Shown here: positions 57,342 through 64,000 of the stretch, piece after piece | How the letters are laid out: every line of letters begins with the position of its first letter | Position numbering within the stretch: position 1 is the first letter of the stretch | NCBI GenBank assembly: GCA_937924675.1 | Contig: CALEVL010000173.1 | Span: 1-64,000, forward strand | Direction of reading: 5' to 3' | Length of the DNA: 64,000 nt | Source of the DNA: an uncultured Ignavibacteria bacterium | GTDB lineage: Bacteria; Bacteroidota; Ignavibacteria; Tepidaquicellales; Tepidaquicellaceae | Notes under the pieces: model-generated | Database searches by the model: none | What the model saw: only the letters and a program-made list of their open reading frames with translations | Told to the model about the DNA's origin: nothing | Translations under genes and position numbers: made by a program

Positions 57342-57833
57342 TTGAAAAGGCAAATCAATAACGCGGCAATACAAATTGTAATACTCTTGATATCGATTGT
57401 TCTTGTAGGATGCTCAGATTCACCAACACCAATCCAGAGTGCAAAAATAACAGGGAATGCTGAAGGGATAAGTATCCCTGACAGCAAAGAATCGACAATT
57501 GACATTTATCTGGACATGCTTCCATTCGGAGAGGCGACATATTTTTCTGAAGAACTCGGAATGGCACATATAACCTCAGCAGAACTTTTGCGCACTCCGG
57601 ATTACATTGGAAATGACGATGTTGATTTTTGCAACACATTAGTGATTGAAACAGATTTTCCGGGCGATACGGAGTCAGCTGATTGCAGTATCCAAGAAAT
57701 CAAAGCTTCTTGGATCAATGTAAAAAATACAGGAAAGAAAAGAATTAAGCTGATTGCCCATATCAAAGGCGAAACGTATTCCGGAGATCCGGAATCTTTA
57801 GCAACTGAACGACAGACGATTGGAATGCCATAA
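57342..57833 (+). CDS. Small lipoprotein, member 2 of the trio
   Basis: 163 residues from TTG 57342, supported by AAAGGAGAATAA directly upstream. Lipobox LVGC with Cys 24. Strong similarity to member 1: DMLPFGEATYFSEELG versus DILPFGEATVSAEELG, and DFC-x17-C-x5-KA with the NTGKKRIKLIAHIK end. The C-terminus is longer by about 17 residues. Function unknown. The 111-nt gap before it holds two hairpins and a copy of the AAACAGAAAGGAGAATA leader. Confidence 0.85.
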   Translation: MKRQINNAAIQIVILLISIVLVGCSDSPTPIQSAKITGNAEGISIPDSKESTIDIYLDMLPFGEATYFSEELGMAHITSAELLRTPDYIGNDDVDFCNTLVIETDFPGDTESADCSIQEIKASWINVKNTGKKRIKLIAHIKGETYSGDPESLATERQTIGMP

Positions 57834-57913
57834 TTATAACATGCATTCGATCAGTCAAAGAAAAGTTAAATCAATTCCAAAAAAATAAACACTAAACAGA
57901 AAGGAGAATAGAA

Positions 57914-58396
57914 ATGACAACGTCAAAAAAAAATCTGGGTCTCTTACTCATTGCAGTAATAGTTGCAATAAATGTCACGGCATGCAACCAAGATCCTGTC
58001 GGTAACATGAACTCTGAAGGCAAAAGCTTCGAAACATCAGGACTTGCAACTGTCAAAGATCAAGGCAAGAAAGTGCTGAATCTTGAATCGTTTCTGAATC
58101 CGGGTGAGAAGTGGAAAATTAGCACCGGTGAATACGATAGGGAAGGGGTTGATGCATTTGTCTCAATAAATATTGAAGCCGTTGATCCGAGAGTTCCGGT
58201 TTACCAGTCTGCTGATAAATGCAGAGAAATAGCCATTTATATTCAGGGTACAGACGCAGCTTCGAACCGAAAATGCGGAGCAGATAACTTCAAGGCAAAC
58301 GAGATCGTTCTTGAGAACATGTCAGAGTCAGGGTTATACGTAAGCGCTGTTATTGTCGGTGTTGAAATTTCGGGTAGCAACAATTCGAAAAAGTAA
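57914..58396 (+). CDS. Small lipoprotein, member 3 of the trio
   Basis: 160 residues from ATG 57914, with AGAAAGGAGAATA just upstream. Lipobox VTAC, Cys 24. It is the most diverged member, but the spacing is the same: DKC, 17 residues, C, five residues, then KANEIVLEN and LYVSAVIVG. The LNPGEKW segment replaces LPFGEAT. A terminator follows 18 nt after the stop, so the three genes probably form one transcript or a set with shared leaders. Confidence 0.85.
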   Translation: MTTSKKNLGLLLIAVIVAINVTACNQDPVGNMNSEGKSFETSGLATVKDQGKKVLNLESFLNPGEKWKISTGEYDREGVDAFVSINIEAVDPRVPVYQSADKCREIAIYIQGTDAASNRKCGADNFKANEIVLENMSESGLYVSAVIVGVEISGSNNSKK

Positions 58397-58414
58397 AGTG
58401 GCTTGTGGGATAGA

Positions 58415-58447
58415 GCCCGGCGGATTAAGTTCTGCCGGGCCTTTCTT
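58415..58447 (+). terminator. Terminator of the lipoprotein trio
   Basis: A 10-bp stem with one G-U pair, GCCCGGCGGA (58415-58424) and TCTGCCGGGC (58431-58440), loop of 6 nt, followed by CTTTCTT. It starts 18 nt after the third stop codon. Confidence 0.9.
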
Positions 58448-58588
58448 GTTTGTTGGCAATGCTTCGTGCTGTGTGAGGAAACTATCAAGGCATATAATTG
58501 GACTCACAATGAGGACAAATCTCTAATAACATCAAATCTAAGACACTTTGCAACTGGCTTGAAGCTTGTTGAATGTCAAACAATTCAA

Positions 58589-58620
58589 ATTGTAATTCCA
58601 AATCATTGAGTGTATATTTG
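58589..58620 (+). promoter_or_regulatory. metH promoter upstream of the riboswitch
   Basis: ATTG (58589-58592), a 20-nt spacer and TATATTTG (58613-58620) match the Bacteroidota promoter. The predicted start (about 58626) lies 15 nt before the first base of the riboswitch P1 stem, so the whole aptamer would be transcribed. Confidence 0.68.
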
Positions 58621-58640
58621 CACTCAAGCGTTCTTACAAG

Positions 58641-58765
58641 TTCTGACTTATGGAGAAAGGTGGAGGGATTAGGCCCTGCGAAACCTTGGCAACCGACCTG
58701 AATAACAATTCAGCGAAAGGTGCTAATTCCTATCTCTGAGCAATCAGAGAAGAGATGAGTTGGAA
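58641..58765 (+). ncRNA. SAM-I (S-box) riboswitch
   Basis: The core is nearly canonical: CTTAT, GGTGGAGGGATTAGGCCC, GAAACCTTGGCAACC, then GGTGCTAATTCC and a final ATGAG. P1 pairs 58641-58651 with 58755-58765 over 11 positions including two G-U/U-G wobbles at its centre. It binds S-adenosylmethionine; when bound, P1 is stabilised and the downstream terminator should form. It fits the gene it precedes, methionine synthase. Confidence 0.96.
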
Positions 58766-58803
58766 GATTAAATATTGCTTCGGCACAAACAACAAAGAAT
58801 ATT

Positions 58804-58840
58804 AAATCTCTTCCGGCTTTTGTGAAGAGATTTTTTTTTT
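58804..58840 (+). terminator. Riboswitch-controlled terminator with antiterminator pairing
   Basis: AAATCTCTTC (58804-58813) and GAAGAGATTT (58824-58833) form a 10-bp perfect stem ending in a run of ten T (58831-58840). The left arm is also complementary over 8 nt to GAAGAGAT (58749-58756), which overlaps the 3' side of P1. Low SAM should favour that antiterminator; high SAM frees the left arm for the terminator. Confidence 0.9.
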
Positions 58841-58849
58841 GTGGAGATT

Positions 58850-58932
58850 CATGCTGAGCCAGTCGAAGCATGATATCTTGAAACAGAACAAACTTTTGCA
58901 GTAGCGTCACACTTCGACAGGCTCAGGGTGAC
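58850..58932. repeat. Inverted pair of CTGAGCCnGTCGAAG palindromic repeats
   Basis: Copy 1 (58850-58873) is bounded by CATGCT/AGCATG and contains CTGAGCCAGTCGAAG. Copy 2 (58906-58932) is bounded by GTCAC/GTGAC and carries the reverse complement, CTTCGACAGGCTCAG, with one difference. Each half can fold alone, or the two can pair together. Elements with this core are known as dispersed intergenic repeats in many bacterial genomes. Nothing else is recognisable up to metH at 59083. Confidence 0.75.
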
Positions 58933-59082
58933 TCAAATTTGCTGATTGCGGTCCCGTAACTGATTGTAATTCGGTTCAGTGCATCGTGATTTTGATTTCT
59001 TGCAATCAATAAAATTTATCAAAGGCGGAACAGCAATGTTTAATTGCAAATTGTAATGAGAAGTTTAAACTTAAAGAAATAA

Positions 59083-62000
59083 ATGAACAACATTAAAGAT
59101 CTTCTGAAAAGGCGTATCCTCGTACTTGACGGTGCCATGGGTACAATGATCCAGCGGTATAAACTCGAAGAAGCTGACTTCCGCGGAGAACGGTTCAAAG
59201 ATCATCCGCATTTGTTGAAAGGTAATAATGATCTGCTGTCATTGACTCGTCCCGATATTATAAAGGAAATTCACTTTAAATATTTTGAGGCGGGAGCGGA
59301 TATAGCAGAGACGAACACATTCAGCAGTACATCTATTGCACAAGCAGATTACAGACTTGAGCACATCGTCTATGAACTGAATTTTGAATCAGCGAAGATC
59401 GCAAAAGAAGTTGCAGATGAGTTTACAAAATTGAACCCGTCAAAGCAGAGGTTCGTGGCCGGCTCTATGGGACCCACAAACCGGACTGCATCACTTTCTC
59501 CCGATGTAAATGATCCGGGATTCAGGGCAACTTCATTTGATCAGCTTGCCGATGCATATTATGAACAGGCAAAGGGACTTGTGGACGGAGGTGCAGATAT
59601 CCTGCTGGTTGAAACGATCTTTGATACACTGAATGCAAAGGCAGCTCTGTACGCTATTCAGAAGTTGTTTGATGACACGGGAAGAACGGTGCCGGTCATG
59701 GTTTCGGGAACGATAACCGATGCAAGCGGACGAACTCTTTCAGGACAAACTGTTGAAGCATTTCTTTACTCAATGTCACACATGGATCTGCTTAGTATCG
59801 GATTCAACTGTGCTCTCGGCGCAAAGCAGCTGCGCCCACACATCTCTGATATTGCAGAGAAGACATCACTTCTTGTCAGCGCTCACCCAAATGCAGGACT
59901 TCCAAATGCTTTTGGCGAATATGATGAGACGCCTCAATCAACTGCGAGTCAGCTTGAGGAGTTTATGCGTGAAGGACTCCTGAATATTGTAGGGGGCTGT
60001 TGCGGTACAACTCCTGATCACATAAGAGCCATTGCTGATGTTGCGAAAAAGTACAGCCCAAGAGTTCCGGCTGAGGTGGAGCAGTTTCCGCACTACAGTG
60101 GACTTGAACCGCTCGCAGTCTATAAAGGCAGCAATTTCATAAATGTCGGTGAAAGAACTAACGTTACCGGTTCTGCAAAATTCAAGAAACTTATTAAGGA
60201 CGGAAAATTTGAGGAAGCCCTGTCTATAGCGCGTGATCAGGTTGAAGGCGGAGCGCAGGTAATTGATGTGAACATGGATGAAGGCATGCTTGATTCGGAA
60301 GAAGCTATGACAAAGTTTCTACATCTCATCGCATCAGAACCTGACATTGCAAGACTCCCGATCATGATCGACTCTTCCAAATGGTCAGTCATTGAAGCCG
60401 GATTAAAATGTGTTCAGGGCAAAGCAATTGTAAATTCTATATCGCTAAAAGAAGGCGAGGAGAAGTTCAAAGAATATGCACACAAGGTTAGAATGTATGG
60501 TGCCGCAGTTATTGTCATGGCGTTTGATGAGAAAGGTCAGGCAGACAGTTTTGAAAGAAAGATTGAGATATGCAAACGCGCCTATGACATTCTTACTCAA
60601 GAAGTTGGCTTTGATTCTAATGACATTATATTTGATCCGAATATACTCACGGTTGCAACAGGAATAGATGAGCATAACAACTATGCCGTTGATTACATCA
60701 ATGCGACCAGATGGATCAAGCAGAATCTTCCCGGAGCACAGGTCAGTGGCGGCGTTAGCAATATTTCATTCTCTTTCAGAGGCAACAACAGAGTTCGCGA
60801 AGCAATGCATTCGGCATTTCTATATCATGCGATCAATGCCGGAATGGATATGGGAATTGTCAACCCCGGTATGATTGAAGTGTACGAAGAAATAGATAAG
60901 GAACTTCTCGAGAGAGTTGAAGACGTATTGTTGAACAGGCGGCAGGATGCTACAGAGAGACTCGTGGATTATGCGGAGACAGTCAAAGGCGATGGAAAGA
61001 CAATTGTAAAAGACGATGCATGGAGAAACCTCGGTGTCAAAGAGAGGCTGACACATTCATTGGTAAAAGGGATAACGGATTTTATAGATGAAGATACTGA
61101 GGAAGCAAGGAAATTGTTTGAGAGGCCTATACAGGTAATAGAAGGACCTCTTATGGACGGAATGAATGTAGTTGGTGATCTTTTTGGTGAAGGCAAGATG
61201 TTTCTGCCGCAGGTTGTGAAGAGCGCGAGAGTCATGAAGAAAGCCGTGGCTTATCTTCTTCCTTTCATAGAAGCAGAAAAGCAGGAAGATGCCAAGCCGA
61301 AAGGAAAAATTCTTCTCGCTACTGTGAAAGGCGATGTGCATGATATCGGAAAGAATATTGTGGGAGTTGTGCTGGGATGCAACAATTACGATGTGGTCGA
61401 TCTCGGAGTGATGGTTCCAAGTGAAAAGATTCTTGAGACTGCCAGAAAAGAAAAGGTAGACGTGATTGGACTGAGCGGGCTCATTACACCTTCTCTCGAT
61501 GAAATGGTTCATGTTGCCAAAGAAATGGAGCGAGAGGGTTTCGACATTCCGCTGCTCATAGGCGGTGCAACAACATCAAAGATGCATACCGCAGTAAAGA
61601 TCGAACAGAATTACAAACGCGGGCAGACAATTCATGTACTTGATGCATCACGCTCTGTTCCTGTTGTCGGAAATCTCCTGGGTGACGGAATGCAAAGTCT
61701 CATCAACGATACAAAAAAAGAATATCAGCGACTGCGTGAGCAGCATGAGAAAAGCAGGGAAGAAGTCAAGTTTGTTTCAATTGAAGAGGCAAGAAAGAAT
61801 AAGTTCAGCATTGATTGGAAGCAGGATGATATTTACAAACCTGCTCTGATTGGAGTTGAGAGATTTGAAGATTATTCACTTCTCGAGATATCACAATTCA
61901 TTGACTGGACACCATTCTTCCGCACTTGGGAACTTGCCGGAAAGTATCCTGACATTCTTGATGACAAGATTGTCGGCGAACAGGCTAAGAATCTGTTCAT

Positions 62001-62745
62001 CGACGCGCAGGCAATATTGAAGAAGATCATTGAAGAGAAGTGGCTTAAGGCAAACGGTGTGATCGGAATATGGAATGCAAATTCTGTTGGTGACGATATT
62101 GAAATTTATTCAGATGATGCGAGAAAAACTGCTTACAAGACAATAAGCATGTTAAGGCAGCAACGTGAAAGATCAAGAGGAGTGCCGTATCTTTGTCTGT
62201 CAGATTTCATCGCACCCAAGGAAACAGGACTTCATGACTACATAGGCGGCTTTGCTGTAACAGCCGGTCTTGGAATAGAAGAACACATTGAGAAATTTCA
62301 GAAGGAGAATGATGATTATAACAAGATCATGTTGCAGGCTTTGGCAGACCGCTTGGCCGAAGCATTTGCAGAATTAATGCATAAGAAAGTCAGAACAGAA
62401 TTGTGGGGATACTCAAAAAATGAATCACTGACAAATGATGAACTGATCAGAGAAAGCTACATAGGTATAAGACCCGCACCGGGATATCCCGCATGCCCTG
62501 ATCATACTGAGAAGATAACATTGTTCAGTTTGCTTGATGCAGAGAACAACACCGGCATCAAACTCACAGAAAGTATGGCAATGTATCCTGCGTCATCAGT
62601 TAGCGGACTCTACTTTGCGCATAAAGAATCCAAATATTTTGGGGTGCAGAAAATAGCAAAGGATCAGGTAGAAGATTATTCGGTGAGGAAAGGTGTCTCA
62701 GTTGATGTTGCTGAAAAATGGCTTGCGCCAAACCTGGGATACTGA
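59083..62745 (+). CDS. metH: Cobalamin-dependent methionine synthase, full length
   Basis: 1220 residues, all four modules present. Homocysteine domain with zinc cysteines (NCALGAKQL about 241, [10 protein letters not shown] about 303), methyltetrahydrofolate domain with [12 protein letters not shown] (about 352), cobalamin domain with [11 protein letters not shown] (lower-ligand His about 752) and the SAM-dependent reactivation domain with [12 protein letters not shown] (about 1129). It makes methionine from homocysteine, so a SAM riboswitch is a direct feedback control. B12 must be made or imported. Confidence 0.97.
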   Translation: MNNIKDLLKRRILVLDGAMGTMIQRYKLEEADFRGERFKDHPHLLKGNNDLLSLTRPDIIKEIHFKYFEAGADIAETNTFSSTSIAQADYRLEHIVYELNFESAKIAKEVADEFTKLNPSKQRFVAGSMGPTNRTASLSPDVNDPGFRATSFDQLADAYYEQAKGLVDGGADILLVETIFDTLNAKAALYAIQKLFDDTGRTVPVMVSGTITDASGRTLSGQTVEAFLYSMSHMDLLSIGFNCALGAKQLRPHISDIAEKTSLLVSAHPNAGLPNAFGEYDETPQSTASQLEEFMREGLLNIVGGCCGTTPDHIRAIADVAKKYSPRVPAEVEQFPHYSGLEPLAVYKGSNFINVGERTNVTGSAKFKKLIKDGKFEEALSIARDQVEGGAQVIDVNMDEGMLDSEEAMTKFLHLIASEPDIARLPIMIDSSKWSVIEAGLKCVQGKAIVNSISLKEGEEKFKEYAHKVRMYGAAVIVMAFDEKGQADSFERKIEICKRAYDILTQEVGFDSNDIIFDPNILTVATGIDEHNNYAVDYINATRWIKQNLPGAQVSGGVSNISFSFRGNNRVREAMHSAFLYHAINAGMDMGIVNPGMIEVYEEIDKELLERVEDVLLNRRQDATERLVDYAETVKGDGKTIVKDDAWRNLGVKERLTHSLVKGITDFIDEDTEEARKLFERPIQVIEGPLMDGMNVVGDLFGEGKMFLPQVVKSARVMKKAVAYLLPFIEAEKQEDAKPKGKILLATVKGDVHDIGKNIVGVVLGCNNYDVVDLGVMVPSEKILETARKEKVDVIGLSGLITPSLDEMVHVAKEMEREGFDIPLLIGGATTSKMHTAVKIEQNYKRGQTIHVLDASRSVPVVGNLLGDGMQSLINDTKKEYQRLREQHEKSREEVKFVSIEEARKNKFSIDWKQDDIYKPALIGVERFEDYSLLEISQFIDWTPFFRTWELAGKYPDILDDKIVGEQAKNLFIDAQAILKKIIEEKWLKANGVIGIWNANSVGDDIEIYSDDARKTAYKTISMLRQQRERSRGVPYLCLSDFIAPKETGLHDYIGGFAVTAGLGIEEHIEKFQKENDDYNKIMLQALADRLAEAFAELMHKKVRTELWGYSKNESLTNDELIRESYIGIRPAPGYPACPDHTEKITLFSLLDAENNTGIKLTESMAMYPASSVSGLYFAHKESKYFGVQKIAKDQVEDYSVRKGVSVDVAEKWLAPNLGY

Positions 62746-62751
62746 AAGAGC

Positions 62752-62784
62752 AATTAGAAATTAGAAATTAGGAATTAGAAATAA
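62752..62784 (+). repeat. Tandem heptamer AATTAGA/G x4 after metH
   Basis: AATTAGA, AATTAGA, AATTAGG, AATTAGA and a partial unit begin 7 nt after the metH stop. The unit is identical in type to that following korB 18 kb away. metH and the minus-strand pyruvate kinase gene converge here; no clear hairpin terminator is seen. Confidence 0.75.
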
Positions 62785-62859
62785 TTTGGTTGAACATATT
62801 TCTGTGAAGCTGATTCAGGAGATTTTTTTGAGACAGACGAGGAAACAATTTGTTTGCAA

Positions 62860-64000
62860 TTATTGATGATGCATTTCCAGAAAGTCTCTTGCTATGCTGA
62901 GTGAGCGAAGTCTTTTCACTTTTTTTTCTTCATGTGCTGACATTCTCTTATCAATGTCTTTCAAGACTCTGATTGCATCGTTTATGAACGGACCTTTATT
63001 CAGCATGACACATTCAGCTCTGACTGACTTCACTGCATCCGAAATTTCTGCCCGGCTAGGCATTCCTTTCCCAACAAGATTCTCAAATACCTGCGTTGCC
63101 CAGATAAGCGGTATATGAGCTGCCTCTGCAAGCCATAGCATTTCTTCCTGAACCTCTGCCATTCTCCTGAATCCCATTTCAACAGCCAGATCGCCGCGGG
63201 CTATCATTAGCCCGATATTCGGTGACCTCATTGCCTTTGTTACCAGCATAGGGAGATTTGAGAATGCCTCAACAGTTTCTATTTTCAAGATCAATCCAAA
63301 GTCATTCTTACCAAGGGCTGTCAACCTCTTCTGAAGCTCATCTACATCGGCAGGTTTTCTCACAAATGAGTATCCGAGCATATCGGCATTCTCAACTATG
63401 AAAGGCAACATATCAATGTCCTCTTTTGTAAGTGAAGGAATTGTCAGTGTTGAGTCGGGCAGATTCACACCCTTTTGATTCTTAAGATACGCCGAGCCTT
63501 TCGCCGAGTAAGTGACTTGCAACTCAATTCCGTTCTTCAACTTTTTCTTAACAACCGTAAAGATTTTCCCGTCATCAAAGATTACCCTTTCACCGGTCCT
63601 GATCTGTTTCATTATCTCAGGTATGGAGATACCGATTGTCTTTGCGTCATTAGTCAGAGCATGGTCATTTATTATCCGCAAAATATCAGATTCCTTCAGC
63701 AGTATTCCTTTATCTTTATCTGACTTGATCATTGTTCTGATTTTAGGACCCGCAAGGTCCATATAGACCTTAACATTTTTCCTTTGTGACTTTGATGCCT
63801 TTTTTACATTTGAAATCATTCGCTTCCATACGTCGAGACTATCATGTGCAGTGTTTATCCGCGCAATTCTCATTCCACTGCCGACTAGTTCATAAATAAT
63901 ATCATAATCATCTGCGGATTCTGAAGGAAGCGTCACCATGATAAACGTCTCCCCGGTAGAATTTGATTTGCCAAACAGCCTTTCGGATTTCCTCTTCAAT
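62860..64000 (-). CDS. Pyruvate kinase-like protein, 5' end outside window
   Basis: 379 residues are visible and the frame is open at the window edge, so the N-terminus is missing. TFIMVTLPSESADDY, MRIARINTAHDS and VYMDLAGPKIRT give the pyruvate kinase start; KIETVEAFSN, MIARGDLAVEMG and PLIWATQVFENLVGKGMPSR give the active site. The LFG segment before the barrel is typical of a longer, atypical branch with an extra N-terminal domain. The usual C-terminal allosteric domain appears to be missing, so regulation may differ. No symbol is given. Confidence 0.85.
   Translation of the reverse strand, partial: LKRKSERLFGKSNSTGETFIMVTLPSESADDYDIIYELVGSGMRIARINTAHDSLDVWKRMISNVKKASKSQRKNVKVYMDLAGPKIRTMIKSDKDKGILLKESDILRIINDHALTNDAKTIGISIPEIMKQIRTGERVIFDDGKIFTVVKKKLKNGIELQVTYSAKGSAYLKNQKGVNLPDSTLTIPSLTKEDIDMLPFIVENADMLGYSFVRKPADVDELQKRLTALGKNDFGLILKIETVEAFSNLPMLVTKAMRSPNIGLMIARGDLAVEMGFRRMAEVQEEMLWLAEAAHIPLIWATQVFENLVGKGMPSRAEISDAVKSVRAECVMLNKGPFINDAIRVLKDIDKRMSAHEEKKVKRLRSLSIARDFLEMHHQ

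Overview
The window is 64 kb of an AT-rich (roughly 40% GC by eye) chromosome from the Bacteroidota/Chlorobiota (FCB) group, most likely an Ignavibacteria-type bacterium. The inference rests on several promoters of the Bacteroidota form (TTTG, 19-20 nt, TAnnTTTG), an 11-subunit complex I cluster without nuoEFG, KorAB and PFOR ferredoxin-linked oxidoreductases, and a Gram-negative envelope (lipoproteins, an outer-membrane barrel, a meso-diaminopimelate-type MurE). I see no mobile element, CRISPR array, phage gene or clear pseudogene. Nearly all of the sequence is core chromosome.

Layout. (1) 1-11.8 kb: 3' part of tRNA-Thr, rpmG, tRNA-Trp, secE, nusG, rplK, rplA, rplJ, rplL, rpoB, rpoC, closed by a strong terminator; structured spacers lie before rplJ and before rpoB. 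(2) 11.9-13.4 kb: a secreted HExxH metallopeptidase-like protein with its own promoter. (3) 13.6-30.4 kb: a complete dcw cell-division and wall cluster (mraZ, rsmH, ftsL, PASTA-type ftsI, murE, murF, mraY, murD, ftsW, murG, an unknown two-helix membrane protein, murC, ftsQ, ftsA, ftsZ), with a promoter and three MraZ boxes upstream. (4) 30.7-40.8 kb: nuoA-D and nuoH-N plus a small unknown gene. (5) 41-56.3 kb, minus strand: DUF502 membrane protein, META-domain lipoprotein, amidohydrolase lipoprotein, KorAB, dihydroorotate-dehydrogenase-like protein, beta-barrel protein, arylsulfatase and pyruvate:ferredoxin oxidoreductase. (6) 56.8-58.4 kb: three tandem paralogous small lipoproteins of a family I do not recognise. 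(7) 58.6-62.7 kb: a SAM-I riboswitch with terminator and antiterminator controlling metH. (8) The window ends inside a pyruvate-kinase-like gene.

How the genes fit together. Regions 1 and 3 are the transcription/translation and division/peptidoglycan cores. Region 4 encodes a proton-pumping complex I lacking its NADH-input arm, and region 5 encodes two enzymes that make reduced ferredoxin from pyruvate and 2-oxoacids. Ferredoxin feeding complex I is a plausible but unproven link.

Best candidates for something undescribed: the lipoprotein trio (lipobox Cys at residue 24 in all three, a Cys-x17-Cys-x5-Lys-Ala signature, strong ribosome binding sites); the membrane protein translationally coupled between murG and murC; an arylsulfatase ending in an EF-hand-like loop; heptamer repeats placed just after stop codons; and a nested inverted repeat near 49.0 kb.
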